Of a DNA stretch of 12,187 nt, positions 1 to 7,023 are shown in pieces. The DNA comes from an uncultured Eubacteriales bacterium. GTDB lineage: Bacteria > Bacillota_A > Clostridia > Oscillospirales > Acutalibacteraceae. Numbering within the stretch: the first letter of the stretch is position 1; every line of letters begins with the position of its first letter. Under the pieces are notes generated by a model that searched no databases, had not been told where the DNA came from, and saw only the letters and a list, made by a program, of their open reading frames with translations. Made by a program: the position numbers and the translations under genes. Where the stretch lies: positions 1 through 12,187 of the forward strand of contig CAKSGI010000045.1 of assembly GCA_934454005.1 (NCBI GenBank), in the 5' to 3' direction.

Positions 1-1
1 T

Positions 2-346
2 ATTACGGATTTCTTTTGTAGAGTTCATAATGATATAAATGGAATAAAACACTCTGAAAATTTTAGGCACGTTTTGTATGAGCAAAGATTTCAAAAGGTT
101 TTAGAAGAATATGAGTTAGACGTTTTAAGAGAAAAAATACTTCTTGTGGAAGATGAAGAAATAAAAAAGATAGAAACTATGTCTTTGAAAAATTATTTAA
201 TATATAGGCATAACAAATACATGAAAGAAGCTGGAAAGCTTTATTTTTATGATAGCACAGAGAAAATAAGGCAAATTGACATGAGATATTCTTTTGGAAT
301 TTCTTTGATAGTGGCTTCGTATATAGTGAAAAAGGCGATGAAATAA
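2..346 (+). CDS. Unidentified protein, C-terminal part (cut by left edge)
   Basis: The reading frame is open from the first bases of the window to a TAA at 344-346, so this is the last ~114 residues of a longer gene and not a small gene starting at an internal TTG. The visible part is rich in charged residues (Glu, Lys, Arg) and looks mainly helical. It ends with a mildly hydrophobic stretch (SFGISLIVASYIV) followed by a basic tail (KKAMK). I recognise no catalytic motif or family signature. It lies 74 nt upstream of helD on the same strand, with a promoter for helD in the gap and no obvious terminator, so some readthrough into helD is possible. That it is protein-coding is fairly sure; its function is unknown. 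Confidence 0.7.
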   Translation: MTDFFCRVHNDINGIKHSENFRHVLYEQRFQKVLEEYELDVLREKILLVEDEEIKKIETMSLKNYLIYRHNKYMKEAGKLYFYDSTEKIRQIDMRYSFGISLIVASYIVKKAMK

Positions 347-359
347 TAGAATATTCTTC

Positions 360-388
360 TTGCTTCTACATTTTTCTTATGGTAAAAT
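360..388 (+). promoter_or_regulatory. Extended -10 promoter upstream of helD
   Basis: A -35-like TTGCTT (360-365) is followed after 17 bp by TAAAAT (383-388), which is preceded by TG at 380-381 to give an extended -10 (TGGTAAAAT). Transcription would start near 395, leaving a short leader carrying AGGAGG at 409-414. The match is to the housekeeping sigma factor consensus; activity is inferred. Confidence 0.55.
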
Positions 389-420
389 CTATAACGTTAT
401 ATTGATATAGGAGGTGTCGC

Positions 421-2670
421 ATGAATATTAGTCCAGACGATGAAAAAAATGAACTACTAAAACTAAAGAGGACGCAAAACTATATAACTAAAGAGATTAA
501 AGAAAGTGAAGAAAGACTTGAAAGAGGTTTCGAAGATTACGATTTCGATGACTATGCAGACGATTTTATGAAAGCAGCCCTAAGAGATAAGTTCACCCAA
601 AGAATCAAAAATTTAAAAATGGTTATTAATAAGCCATATTTTGCAAGAGTTGATTTTATAGAAAAGGGTGATATCAAAAGGGATGCTTTTTATTTAGGCA
701 AAGTGATGGTTACTGATCATAATACCCTGGAGCAAATTGTTATAGACTGGAGAGCTCCGATTGCTGATTTATACTATGAAGGTAGACTAGGAGAAGCAAA
801 TTATAATTGTCCTGCAGGAAATATTGAAGGTGAGATTAAGCTAAAGAGACAGTACTTTTTTAACAAGGATGGAGAGCTAGAAAATGTAATGGATATAGAT
901 ATCACGACTAACGATGAAATGCTTCAACCATTCCTAGCAGCCAATTCTGACACTAGACTTAAAAATATTATTTCTACTATTCAAGCCGAACAAAATAAGA
1001 TTATAAGAAGTGAAATGTGGCGACCGCTTGTTGTTCAAGGTGTTGCTGGTAGTGGTAAGACTACTATCGCACTTCATAGAATTGCGTATCTTATTTATAA
1101 TTACGACAAAAACTTTTTCCCTGAAGAATTTTTAATTATTGCACCAAGTAAATTTTTCTTAAATTATATTTCTAACGTACTTCCAGATTTAGGTGTTGAA
1201 AGAGTTCAACAAAGTACATACGAAGACATCGCTTTTGAGATTATAGGCGATGAGTTTGATATTGAAGATCCTAACGAAAAATTGGCGATAATTATAGATA
1301 ATAATAAATCAGATAAAGAAAAAGAAATGAGTAAAGTAATAGAGCAAGCATCAATTTTAAAATCTTCGATTAGATTTAAAAATATGCTTGATGAGTATTT
1401 GTATGAATTAGAGAAAAGGTTTATACCAGATGAGGATTTTAAAATAGACAAATATGTTTTTATGAAGCGAGAAGATATACATCATTTGTATTTTAGAGAA
1501 TATGCGAATTTGCCTATTTGTAGGAGAATTGAAGAGATTGTAAAGCATCTTAAAAATTCTGTAATGATGAGAAGTGGTGAGATTTTAAAAGATATCGAAG
1601 AAGAAAGAGATTATAAAATTGCAAAGGTAAAAGCAGAGGAGCCGATAGAAGAGATTAGGCTATCTATGATTAGAAATTTATACGGAGATGCTGAAAAGCT
1701 TGCAAAATCTGTTATTAAGGATGCTAAAAAACATGCACTAAATTATTTTGGAGCAAATAAAGTTATGGCACCACTTAAGTATTATAAGGAATTTTTAGAT
1801 GTGTATTTTGAGCAGATTGCAAGTGAAAGGATAGATAAAAGGCAGATTAAATATATCAAAGATTCCTTTGCTGCAGCTCAAAGAAAAGGCAAGATAGAGA
1901 TGGAAGATATAGCTCCACTTATGTACATTAAATGTATGGTGCATGGAGTTAAAACTAAATTTGAACTAAAGCATATTGTAGTCGATGAGGCTCAAGATTT
2001 TAGTGAGTTTCAATTTTATGTATTTAAGAAGATTATAAAGAGTAATTCGATGACTATTTTAGGAGACTTAGCTCAAGGAATTTATTATTATCGTGGTACG
2101 AGAAATTGGCAAAAAACGATGAGCATAGTATTTGGCGAGGATTCGGATTTAAAATATTTGACTTTAAAGAAGACATACAGAACAACGGAAGAAATTATGA
2201 ACGTTGCAAATAAAGTTATTTCTAACATTAACGATGTACTAAATTGCGAACTTGGTGAACCTGTTATGAAAAATGGTGCTCCAGTAACATTTAAGCATTT
2301 TGAAAATCATAGTGATATGATAAATCAGATTAAATTTCGTCTTGAAGAATTTAAACAAAAAGGATTTACAAATATCGCTATAATCGGTAAGACAATACCA
2401 GATTGTTTGAAACTTCAAAAGGAGCTTAATAATGAAGAAATCCATATGATAAGTAGCAAAGACGCAGAGTATAATGGCGGTATAAATATTTGTCCATCAT
2501 ATCTTTCAAAGGGTTTGGAGTTTGATGCTGTAATAATAACCGATGCCGATATTAATAATTACACTAAATCAGAAGTCGATACCAAACTTTTATATGTTTG
2601 TATTACAAGGGCGATGAATACTTTGGATATATATCATGTGAATGAGATTACCGAGCTTTTAAAAGAATAA
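421..2670 (+). CDS. helD: HelD, RNA polymerase-recycling superfamily 1 ATPase
   Basis: This 749-aa protein is a UvrD/PcrA-related superfamily 1 ATPase of the Bacillus HelD type. In that family it removes stalled RNA polymerase from DNA and recycles it; it is not a processive DNA helicase. Residues ~10-70 are strongly charged and probably form the coiled coil that enters the polymerase secondary channel. They are followed by the HelD signature FARVDF (74-79) and VIDWRAPIADLYY (107-119). ATPase motifs are complete: Walker A GVAGSGKTT (207-215), Walker B VVDEAQD with D522/E523, GDLAQG (548-553), KTYRT (584-588), SKGLEFD (696-702) and TRA (729-731). AGGAGG lies 6 nt before the ATG. The gene is alone between its own promoter and a hairpin terminator. 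Length and motif order fit the family, and nothing looks broken. Confidence 0.93.
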   Translation: MNISPDDEKNELLKLKRTQNYITKEIKESEERLERGFEDYDFDDYADDFMKAALRDKFTQRIKNLKMVINKPYFARVDFIEKGDIKRDAFYLGKVMVTDHNTLEQIVIDWRAPIADLYYEGRLGEANYNCPAGNIEGEIKLKRQYFFNKDGELENVMDIDITTNDEMLQPFLAANSDTRLKNIISTIQAEQNKIIRSEMWRPLVVQGVAGSGKTTIALHRIAYLIYNYDKNFFPEEFLIIAPSKFFLNYISNVLPDLGVERVQQSTYEDIAFEIIGDEFDIEDPNEKLAIIIDNNKSDKEKEMSKVIEQASILKSSIRFKNMLDEYLYELEKRFIPDEDFKIDKYVFMKREDIHHLYFREYANLPICRRIEEIVKHLKNSVMMRSGEILKDIEEERDYKIAKVKAEEPIEEIRLSMIRNLYGDAEKLAKSVIKDAKKHALNYFGANKVMAPLKYYKEFLDVYFEQIASERIDKRQIKYIKDSFAAAQRKGKIEMEDIAPLMYIKCMVHGVKTKFELKHIVVDEAQDFSEFQFYVFKKIIKSNSMTILGDLAQGIYYYRGTRNWQKTMSIVFGEDSDLKYLTLKKTYRTTEEIMNVANKVISNINDVLNCELGEPVMKNGAPVTFKHFENHSDMINQIKFRLEEFKQKGFTNIAIIGKTIPDCLKLQKELNNEEIHMISSKDAEYNGGINICPSYLSKGLEFDAVIITDADINNYTKSEVDTKLLYVCITRAMNTLDIYHVNEITELLKE

Positions 2671-2727
2671 GATTTAATCTATTTCATGCCAAAAATTTAT
2701 TAGCTTGTAAAGGTCTTCAAAAAAGAC

Positions 2728-2784
2728 AAATAAGGAAGAACTTAACTAAGAACAAAATTGTTATTAGCTGGTTCTTCCTTATTT
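2728..2784. terminator. Bidirectional hairpin terminator between convergent genes
   Basis: A perfect 14-bp stem pairs AAATAAGGAAGAAC (2728-2741) with 2771-2784. The 29-nt interior can extend the hairpin further with small mismatches (CTAA 2746-2749 with TTAG 2764-2767, AACAA 2751-2755 with TTGTT 2758-2762). The 3' side runs into an AT-rich, T-containing stretch, and on the minus strand a run of Ts also follows (2719-2724). It sits between the ends of helD and the minus-strand acyltransferase, so it probably ends transcription from both sides. Confidence 0.7.
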
Positions 2785-2842
2785 TATTTGATATTTTGAT
2801 AGCTCTATGTTGAAACATTAAATATTCAGTAGTTTGTAATTT

Positions 2843-3922
2843 CTATTTCTTTGTATTGACTCCAAGTAGCAATTTATTTACTATTGGTATTCTTTTTAAT
2901 ATCTCTGTTACTATTGGTAATATAACGATTGTTCCTATGAATAAAATTATGTAGTTAAATGCAAAGTTGTTAAATTTAATATATTTCACTGATATAAATG
3001 CTATAACAATTTGTACAGTATAATGTAATACATAAAAACTAAAATTATTTTTATTCATATATCTTGTAAATTTATTATCAAAGTCCAAAAATTTCTTTGC
3101 AAGTCCAAATGCGGATAAAATAACAAACCAAACATAAATATTAGTAAATATATTAGTCAAAAACTCGTCTGAGGCAAAATTAACACCATAATTTACTATT
3201 GTAAAAACAATTCCAATAATTAATGTAATGGCTCCTAGTGATACTGCAATTTTTTCTAATTCTTCTATGATTTTATCATTTGAAAATATATAATATCCGA
3301 ATAAGAACATTAGCAAATATATTCCAAATCTGTATACAGTTACAATTGGAGTATTTAGCACAAATGATGAGCCCCACACTAATAACACTAATGAAAATAA
3401 TATCGGCAAATTGATTTTGCTAAATAAATCATCTAGTTTATTGTTTTTATCAAATTTTCTAATTACAACGATTAGTGAAGAAGCTATAAATAAAACGTGT
3501 GCATACCAAAGTGGTCCAATACCAATTAAAGAAAATACTATATATTTAATTGGAGATGGAACCATATTTCCATTACCCACAAATACATCATTATAGTAAT
3601 TTGTTATCCATCCGCTGATCCAACCATAAGCAAATATTCCAATTAAACTTGGTACTAAAATTCGTTTTGCTCTATCTTTTATAAATTCTTTATTTGTTTT
3701 ATTTTTTAGCGAATAATTAGTAGACACCCCTGATACAACAAATAATAAGCACATAATCCAAGGATATATAAATACACATATAGCATCTAATTCTCTAATA
3801 CCAGTTACACCCATATTTGAAACTACACCACTTGAATTGAATATATAAAATATATGATATATAATCACAAAACATAATGTAATCCATCTTATATTGTCTA
3901 AATAATGTTTTCTTTCATCCAT
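2843..3922 (-). CDS. Acyltransferase family 3 integral membrane protein
   Basis: This 359-aa protein is very hydrophobic, with roughly ten predicted membrane segments and a short basic C-terminus, the layout of acyltransferase-3 proteins (OpgC/OafA-like). Members move acyl groups (often acetyl or succinyl) onto sugars, glycans or lipids at the membrane. The N-terminus carries the family hallmark: a charged start, DNIRW (9-13), then the first membrane helix with the conserved His in IIYH (H23). The acceptor cannot be read from sequence. The ATG is 2 nt past the stop of the AbrB-like gene and its ribosome site (AAAGGAG) lies in the end of that gene, so the two are probably translated together and controlled from the AbrB promoter. 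It stops at TAG (2845-2843), just before the shared terminator. Confidence 0.85.
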   Translation of the reverse strand: MDERKHYLDNIRWITLCFVIIYHIFYIFNSSGVVSNMGVTGIRELDAICVFIYPWIMCLLFVVSGVSTNYSLKNKTNKEFIKDRAKRILVPSLIGIFAYGWISGWITNYYNDVFVGNGNMVPSPIKYIVFSLIGIGPLWYAHVLFIASSLIVVIRKFDKNNKLDDLFSKINLPILFSLVLLVWGSSFVLNTPIVTVYRFGIYLLMFLFGYYIFSNDKIIEELEKIAVSLGAITLIIGIVFTIVNYGVNFASDEFLTNIFTNIYVWFVILSAFGLAKKFLDFDNKFTRYMNKNNFSFYVLHYTVQIVIAFISVKYIKFNNFAFNYIILFIGTIVILPIVTEILKRIPIVNKLLLGVNTKK

Positions 3923-3924
3923 TG

Positions 3925-4128
3925 TTATTTGTCTCCTTTAAGAAATATTTTATCTGATAAGTCTTCTATTACATCAGATTTTACAAGTGCAATTCCTTTT
4001 GTTTTATCGCAAAGTACAATAATAGAATCGCCAGGTTTTATATCAAACATATCTCTAGCTTCTTTTGGAATTACAATCTGTCCTTTTTCTCCAACTTTAC
4101 TTATTCCTACCAATTTATCTTTATCCAT
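3925..4128 (-). CDS. AbrB/MazE/SpoVT-family transcriptional regulator
   Basis: This 67-aa protein is a swapped-hairpin AbrB-type DNA-binding domain. The typical pattern is at residues 11-34: a VGEKGQIVIPKEAR core (12-25), then FDIKPGD (28-34) and a beta strand with SIIVL. Such proteins dimerise and bind DNA; small members act as transition-state regulators, antitoxins or autoregulators. No toxin gene follows. The partner is the acyltransferase, 2 nt downstream, so it is most likely a local regulator of that operon. AAAGGAG precedes the ATG at good spacing. The promoter overlaps three direct repeats that are a natural candidate for its own binding site. The family is confident; the target is inferred. 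Confidence 0.88.
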   Translation of the reverse strand: MDKDKLVGISKVGEKGQIVIPKEARDMFDIKPGDSIIVLCDKTKGIALVKSDVIEDLSDKIFLKGDK

Positions 4129-4160
4129 AAAATTAATTCTCCTTTCAAATTATATTTGTT

Positions 4161-4187
4161 ATACTTTTCATACTTATCATACTTTGC
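4161..4187. repeat. Three 9-bp direct repeats, candidate AbrB operator
   Basis: The + strand reads ATACTTTTC, ATACTTATC, ATACTTTGC back to back (4161-4169, 4170-4178, 4179-4187), with ATACTT constant and an exact 9-bp period. The block covers the -10 and start point of the minus-strand operon. Bound protein here would block RNA polymerase, fitting autorepression by the AbrB-like product. Binding is inferred from position. Confidence 0.5.
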
Positions 4188-4204
4188 CATAGTAAAAAAA
4201 TCAA
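4176..4204 (-). promoter_or_regulatory. Promoter of the AbrB-acyltransferase operon
   Basis: Read on the minus strand, TTGATT (4204-4199) is followed after exactly 17 bp by TATGAT (4181-4176), close to the housekeeping consensus. Transcription would start near 4169, about 40 nt before the AbrB ATG. The -10 lies inside the direct-repeat block at 4161-4187. Confidence 0.65.
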
Positions 4205-4239
4205 TAGATTTTTCAAAAATAATAAATGTATAAAATTAA

Positions 4240-4268
4240 TTGACTTGCATATAATATTATGGTACAAT
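4240..4268 (+). promoter_or_regulatory. Promoter of the yefM-yoeB operon
   Basis: TTGACT (4240-4245), a 17-bp spacer and TACAAT (4263-4268) with TG at 4260-4261 give a strong extended -10 promoter. It is 44 nt from the yefM start and diverges from the AbrB operon promoter. The -10 is itself part of the operator-like repeat at 4261-4290. Confidence 0.7.
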
Positions 4269-4290
4269 AATAAGTACAATAAATTGTACC
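4261..4290. promoter_or_regulatory. Candidate YefM(-YoeB) operator
   Basis: GTACAAT occurs at 4262-4268 and 4274-4280, and its reverse complement ATTGTAC at 4283-4289. The last two form the palindrome GTACAAT-aa-ATTGTAC. The outer arms are GGTACAAT (4261-4268) and ATTGTACC (4283-4290). The E. coli yefM-yoeB operator is built on TGTACA-centred palindromes, so the shared GTAC core supports autoregulation by the antitoxin. Confidence 0.6.
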
Positions 4291-4311
4291 GTGTCGAAAG
4301 GAGTGATTTTT

Positions 4312-4575
4312 ATGTTAGCTGTTAATTATTCAACAATTAGAAGTAAATTAAAAGATTATTGCGATAAGGCAACAGATGAAAATGAGACAGTAATAGTAAC
4401 AAGAAAAGATGAAAAGAATGTTGTTTTGATTAGTCTTGAACAATATAACCAATTTATAAAAACAGAAAAAAATGCTGAATACCTAAAGAAACTTGATAAA
4501 TCAATTAAACAAGTGGAAGAAGGAAAAGTTGTTTCTAAATCAATGGAAGAATTAGAGGCGATGGCGAATGAGTAA
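4312..4575 (+). CDS. yefM: YefM/Phd-family antitoxin
   Basis: This 87-aa antitoxin of a type II toxin-antitoxin module neutralises the YoeB ribosome-dependent mRNA nuclease and represses its own operon. The N-terminal fold is typical: MLAVNYSTIRSKLKDYCDK, then a strand with ETVIVTRK and NVVLISLEQYN. The C-terminal third (from ~55) is charged and helical and would wrap the toxin. The start chosen is ATG 4312, with AAGGAG at 4298-4303. An in-frame GTG 21 nt upstream is rejected because it lies 5' of this ribosome site. The gene overlaps yoeB by 8 nt, as usual for such pairs. It appears fully intact although its toxin partner is broken. Confidence 0.92.
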   Translation: MLAVNYSTIRSKLKDYCDKATDENETVIVTRKDEKNVVLISLEQYNQFIKTEKNAEYLKKLDKSIKQVEEGKVVSKSMEELEAMANE

Positions 4576-4829
4576 TATATTTTCAGACGAGGCTTGGGAG
4601 GAATACGTAGACTGGCAATATAAAGATAAAAAAATGGTTCAAAAAATAAACGAACTAATAAAAGATATTAATAGGAACGGTTTGAGTAAACGGAATGGGA
4701 AAACCAGAACCATTACGATACAGAAAAGCATGGAGTAGAAGAATAACTCATGAACATAGAATTGTATATAATTTTGATGAAAACAAAAACTTAATAATTT
4801 TATCTTGCAAAGGTCATTATGAAGAATAA
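4568..4829 (+). pseudogene. yoeB: YoeB/Txe-family toxin, frameshifted
   Basis: The N-terminal frame reads MSNIFSDEAWEEYVDW up to S40-K41, a clear YoeB match, then leaves the family and stops at TAG 4736-4738 after 56 aa. One frame over, from GGA at 4692, the family sequence resumes (GMGKPEPLRYRKAWSRRIT, then HEHRIVY) and ends with GHYEE at TAA 4827-4829. Dropping one base (the C at 4691 is the simplest choice) restores an 86-aa protein of normal YoeB length. The catalytic Glu of KPEP, the Arg of HRIVY and the terminal His-Tyr all lie after the break, so the 56-aa product should have no nuclease activity. There is no homopolymer or slippery site at the break. A sequencing error cannot be ruled out. 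Confidence 0.85.
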
Positions 4830-4838
4830 TAAAGGACT

Positions 4839-4874
4839 AAAAACATTACTCAGTATGTATTGGGTAATGTTTTT
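4839..4874 (+). terminator. Rho-independent terminator of yefM-yoeB
   Basis: AAAAACATTACTC (4839-4851) pairs with GGGTAATGTTTTT (4862-4874): 13 bp with one G-T pair and a 10-nt loop, ending in five Ts and an AT-rich tail. It starts 10 nt after the toxin stop. Confidence 0.75.
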
Positions 4875-4910
4875 ATTTGTTATAAAATTACTGAAATGAA
4901 ATTAAATCTG

Positions 4911-4939
4911 TTGACGAATAAGATCATAAAATATATAAT
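4911..4939 (+). promoter_or_regulatory. Promoter of thyX
   Basis: TTGACG (4911-4916), 17 bp, TATAAT (4934-4939): one mismatch from the housekeeping consensus. The expected start point near 4946 leaves a leader of about 48 nt before the thyX ATG. Confidence 0.8.
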
Positions 4940-4993
4940 TTCAAAGAAACATAACATTTGTTACTCGAACAATATTTTGAAGGAGGTTATTTT

Positions 4994-6406
4994 ATGAGGA
5001 TTGAACTTTTGGGGGGCACTTCTAAAGAAGAACTTGAGAGAAGAATTAGAATGGTTGCTGCTGCAGGTAAGCTTTCGCAGTTTCCGGGCAATGTTTTTGA
5101 AGTGTTAGATGACTCTTGTGATTATGCTGAGAATCTTAAAGTAATTAAACGCATAACTAAGATGGGGCATAAATCGATAACCGAACATGATTATTTGGTA
5201 TTTGCGATTTCAGATGTTACACCTATTGTTGAACAAACTATTATTGGCAATAGACTTACTTCATTTACTATAAAATCTAGAAGATATGTAGACTTTAGAA
5301 GTGCAGGTTTTTATGTACCTGACTTTAGAAATGAAGAATTATCGTTGCATATGGAAAATGAGACACTCAAAGAAAAATATAGAGCACATATGGAGTATTT
5401 GTTTAAGGAATATTCTGATATGATTGATAACGGAATACCAAATGAAGATGCTAGATTTTTGTTGCCATATTCTTTTTATAGCAATATTGTTATGGGACTT
5501 GATGCGAGAGAACTTGAAAAGATGATTTTGTATTTGCTACATGGAGAAGTTTCAAAAATTCAGGAGCTTCATGAACTTGGTGAGGAGCTTTTGAAACTTG
5601 CAAATGAATATGTTCCGTATTTGAAAAAGAGCATTGAAAGATATAAAAAGCACGAGACGGTTTTCGATTATAAAAAAGTTATTAGAGAGCATAATCCTGT
5701 GTCTGAGATTTTAGATAAGCCAGTATTACTTGAATATACTGCTTCTCCTGATGATTTGGTTTTGCAACTTGCTATAATGTATGAGGTACAGTGTAGCTAT
5801 GATGAAGCTTCGAGAATTATAAGTGAGGCTGAAAAAGCAGACCCTGAATTTAGGCAAAAGTTTATGAATGAGATTTTGTCTAAAGATGAAAATCGAGAAC
5901 TTGAAGAAGTTTCTTTCACTTTTCAAATTCCAATTTCACTTGCAGTTCTTACACATCTTACAAGACATCGTATGCATTCACTTTTGGTGCCTAATTTTGT
6001 GCCACTTTGGAATTTTAGAGATTATATAATTCCTTATACTATTAAAAATGCTGGATTTGAAGATAAGTATAAAGAAATTATTGAAGCTAACATTAGAGTT
6101 CTACAAGACTTTAAGAATGCTGGTGTTATTGAAGAAGATTTGGTATATTTTTATCTTGGCTGTCAGATGTGTAATGTAATTACTACCGTTAATGCAAGAA
6201 TTCTTATGTGGATTTCTAGAATGCGTTGCTGCCAAAGGGCACAATGGCAAATTAGAGAAATTGCAAATCATATGACTTTAGAAGCGAAAAAAGTTGCACC
6301 TCTTATTAGTAAAGGATTTGGGCCAACTTGTATTGTAAATCATGTTTGCAATGAAGGTCCGAAATCTTGTGGGCTTATTAATAAGATTTTAGAGAATAAG
6401 GATTAA
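4994..6406 (+). CDS. thyX: Flavin-dependent thymidylate synthase ThyX, double-length form
   Basis: ThyX makes dTMP from dUMP using FAD, NADPH and methylene-tetrahydrofolate. At 470 aa this is about twice the usual 220-250 aa and looks like two ThyX-like halves in one chain. The N-half has HKSITEHDYLVF (59-70) and GNRLTSFTIKSRRY (85-98), keeping the S and SxRY part of the RHRxxSxxxxSxRY signature but with RH replaced by GN. The C-half has TRHRMHS (323-329), keeping RHR and S but losing SxRY, then NAR (400-402) and RCCQRAQWQIRE (411-422), which match the C-terminal ThyX helix. The start is ATG 4994 with AGGAGG 4981-4986; an in-frame TTG at 4958 has no such site. It has its own promoter and terminator. 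Confidence 0.88.
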   Translation: MRIELLGGTSKEELERRIRMVAAAGKLSQFPGNVFEVLDDSCDYAENLKVIKRITKMGHKSITEHDYLVFAISDVTPIVEQTIIGNRLTSFTIKSRRYVDFRSAGFYVPDFRNEELSLHMENETLKEKYRAHMEYLFKEYSDMIDNGIPNEDARFLLPYSFYSNIVMGLDARELEKMILYLLHGEVSKIQELHELGEELLKLANEYVPYLKKSIERYKKHETVFDYKKVIREHNPVSEILDKPVLLEYTASPDDLVLQLAIMYEVQCSYDEASRIISEAEKADPEFRQKFMNEILSKDENRELEEVSFTFQIPISLAVLTHLTRHRMHSLLVPNFVPLWNFRDYIIPYTIKNAGFEDKYKEIIEANIRVLQDFKNAGVIEEDLVYFYLGCQMCNVITTVNARILMWISRMRCCQRAQWQIREIANHMTLEAKKVAPLISKGFGPTCIVNHVCNEGPKSCGLINKILENKD

Positions 6407-6416
6407 TATTATAAAG

Positions 6417-6450
6417 AAAAGTTCATAGTTTCTATGGACTTTTTCTTTTG
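6417..6450 (+). terminator. Rho-independent terminator of thyX
   Basis: AAAAGTTCATAG (6417-6428) pairs with CTATGGACTTTT (6432-6443) with one G-T pair and a 3-nt loop, followed by TTCTTTT. It begins 11 nt after the thyX stop. Confidence 0.85.
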
Positions 6451-6479
6451 TTTAAAGTAAATTTATTATGGGGTGTATT

Positions 6480-7022
6480 ATGAAGTATATAGCATTGTTA
6501 AGAGGAATAAATATAAGTGGCAAAAATAAGATTTCTATGAGCGAACTAAAAAGAGTATTAGAAGAAAATGGATATGAGAATGTTTCTATGTATCTTAATA
6601 GTGGGAATGTTATTTTCGAAACTAAGCAAAAAAGTAAAGATAGCATAGCAAAAGATATTTACAATATTGTAAAAGCTACTTTTAATCTGGAAATACCAAT
6701 TTTCATTATGACTGCAGTAGAACTCGAAGATATATTAGACAATAATCCTAATTGGTGGGGAACGGGTGATAAATCGATATATGACAATTTGATTTTTATA
6801 ATTCCACCAATTAAATATGCAGAGGTATACGCTATTTTAGGAGAACCTAGCGAAAACATTGAAAAAATTGAGGAGTATAAAAATTCTGTATTTTGGTCTT
6901 ATGATTTGAAAAACTATAGGAAATCAAATTGGTGGTGTAAAACTGCGAGTACAAGTATAAAAGATAGTATAACAATAAGAACTGCTAATACTATGAAAAA
7001 GCAAAAAATAAAGGAGCATTAA
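6480..7022 (+). CDS. DUF1697 family protein
   Basis: The N-terminus (MKYIALLRGINISGKNKISM) and YLNSGNVIFET around residues 38-48 are hallmarks of the DUF1697 family (COG3797), small conserved bacterial proteins of unknown function. ITIRTANTMKK near the C-terminus also fits. At 180 aa it is of family length and seems intact. ATG 6480 was preferred over the in-frame ATG at 6468 because family members begin directly with the M-x-YIALLRGIN pattern; the ribosome site (GGGGTG, 6470-6475) is poor. No good promoter was found after the thyX terminator. The next gene follows after 1 nt, so the two form an operon. Confidence 0.85.
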   Translation: MKYIALLRGINISGKNKISMSELKRVLEENGYENVSMYLNSGNVIFETKQKSKDSIAKDIYNIVKATFNLEIPIFIMTAVELEDILDNNPNWWGTGDKSIYDNLIFIIPPIKYAEVYAILGEPSENIEKIEEYKNSVFWSYDLKNYRKSNWWCKTASTSIKDSITIRTANTMKKQKIKEH

Positions 7023-7023
7023 C

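Noticed and set aside
74..346. A separate 90-aa gene starting at TTG 74
   Set aside because: The same frame is open upstream to the window edge without a stop and there is no ribosome site before the TTG, so this is the end of a longer gene.
1206..1451. Minus-strand ORFs inside helD, thyX, the hydrolase gene and others
   Set aside because: They mirror strongly supported plus-strand genes, have hydrophobic low-complexity translations typical of AT-rich antisense frames, and lack ribosome sites.
4129..4311. CRISPR-like array in the repeat-rich divergent promoter region
   Set aside because: The repeats are 7-9 bp, contiguous or overlapping promoter elements, with no spacers; they fit operators.
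4685..4700. Programmed frameshifting in yoeB
   Set aside because: No slippery heptamer, A-run or downstream structure stands out at the break; a point insertion is the simpler reading.
4958..4993. TTG start for thyX giving 12 extra residues
   Set aside because: AGGAGG at 4981-4986 is correctly spaced for ATG 4994 and lies inside the longer version; the extra residues do not look like ThyX.
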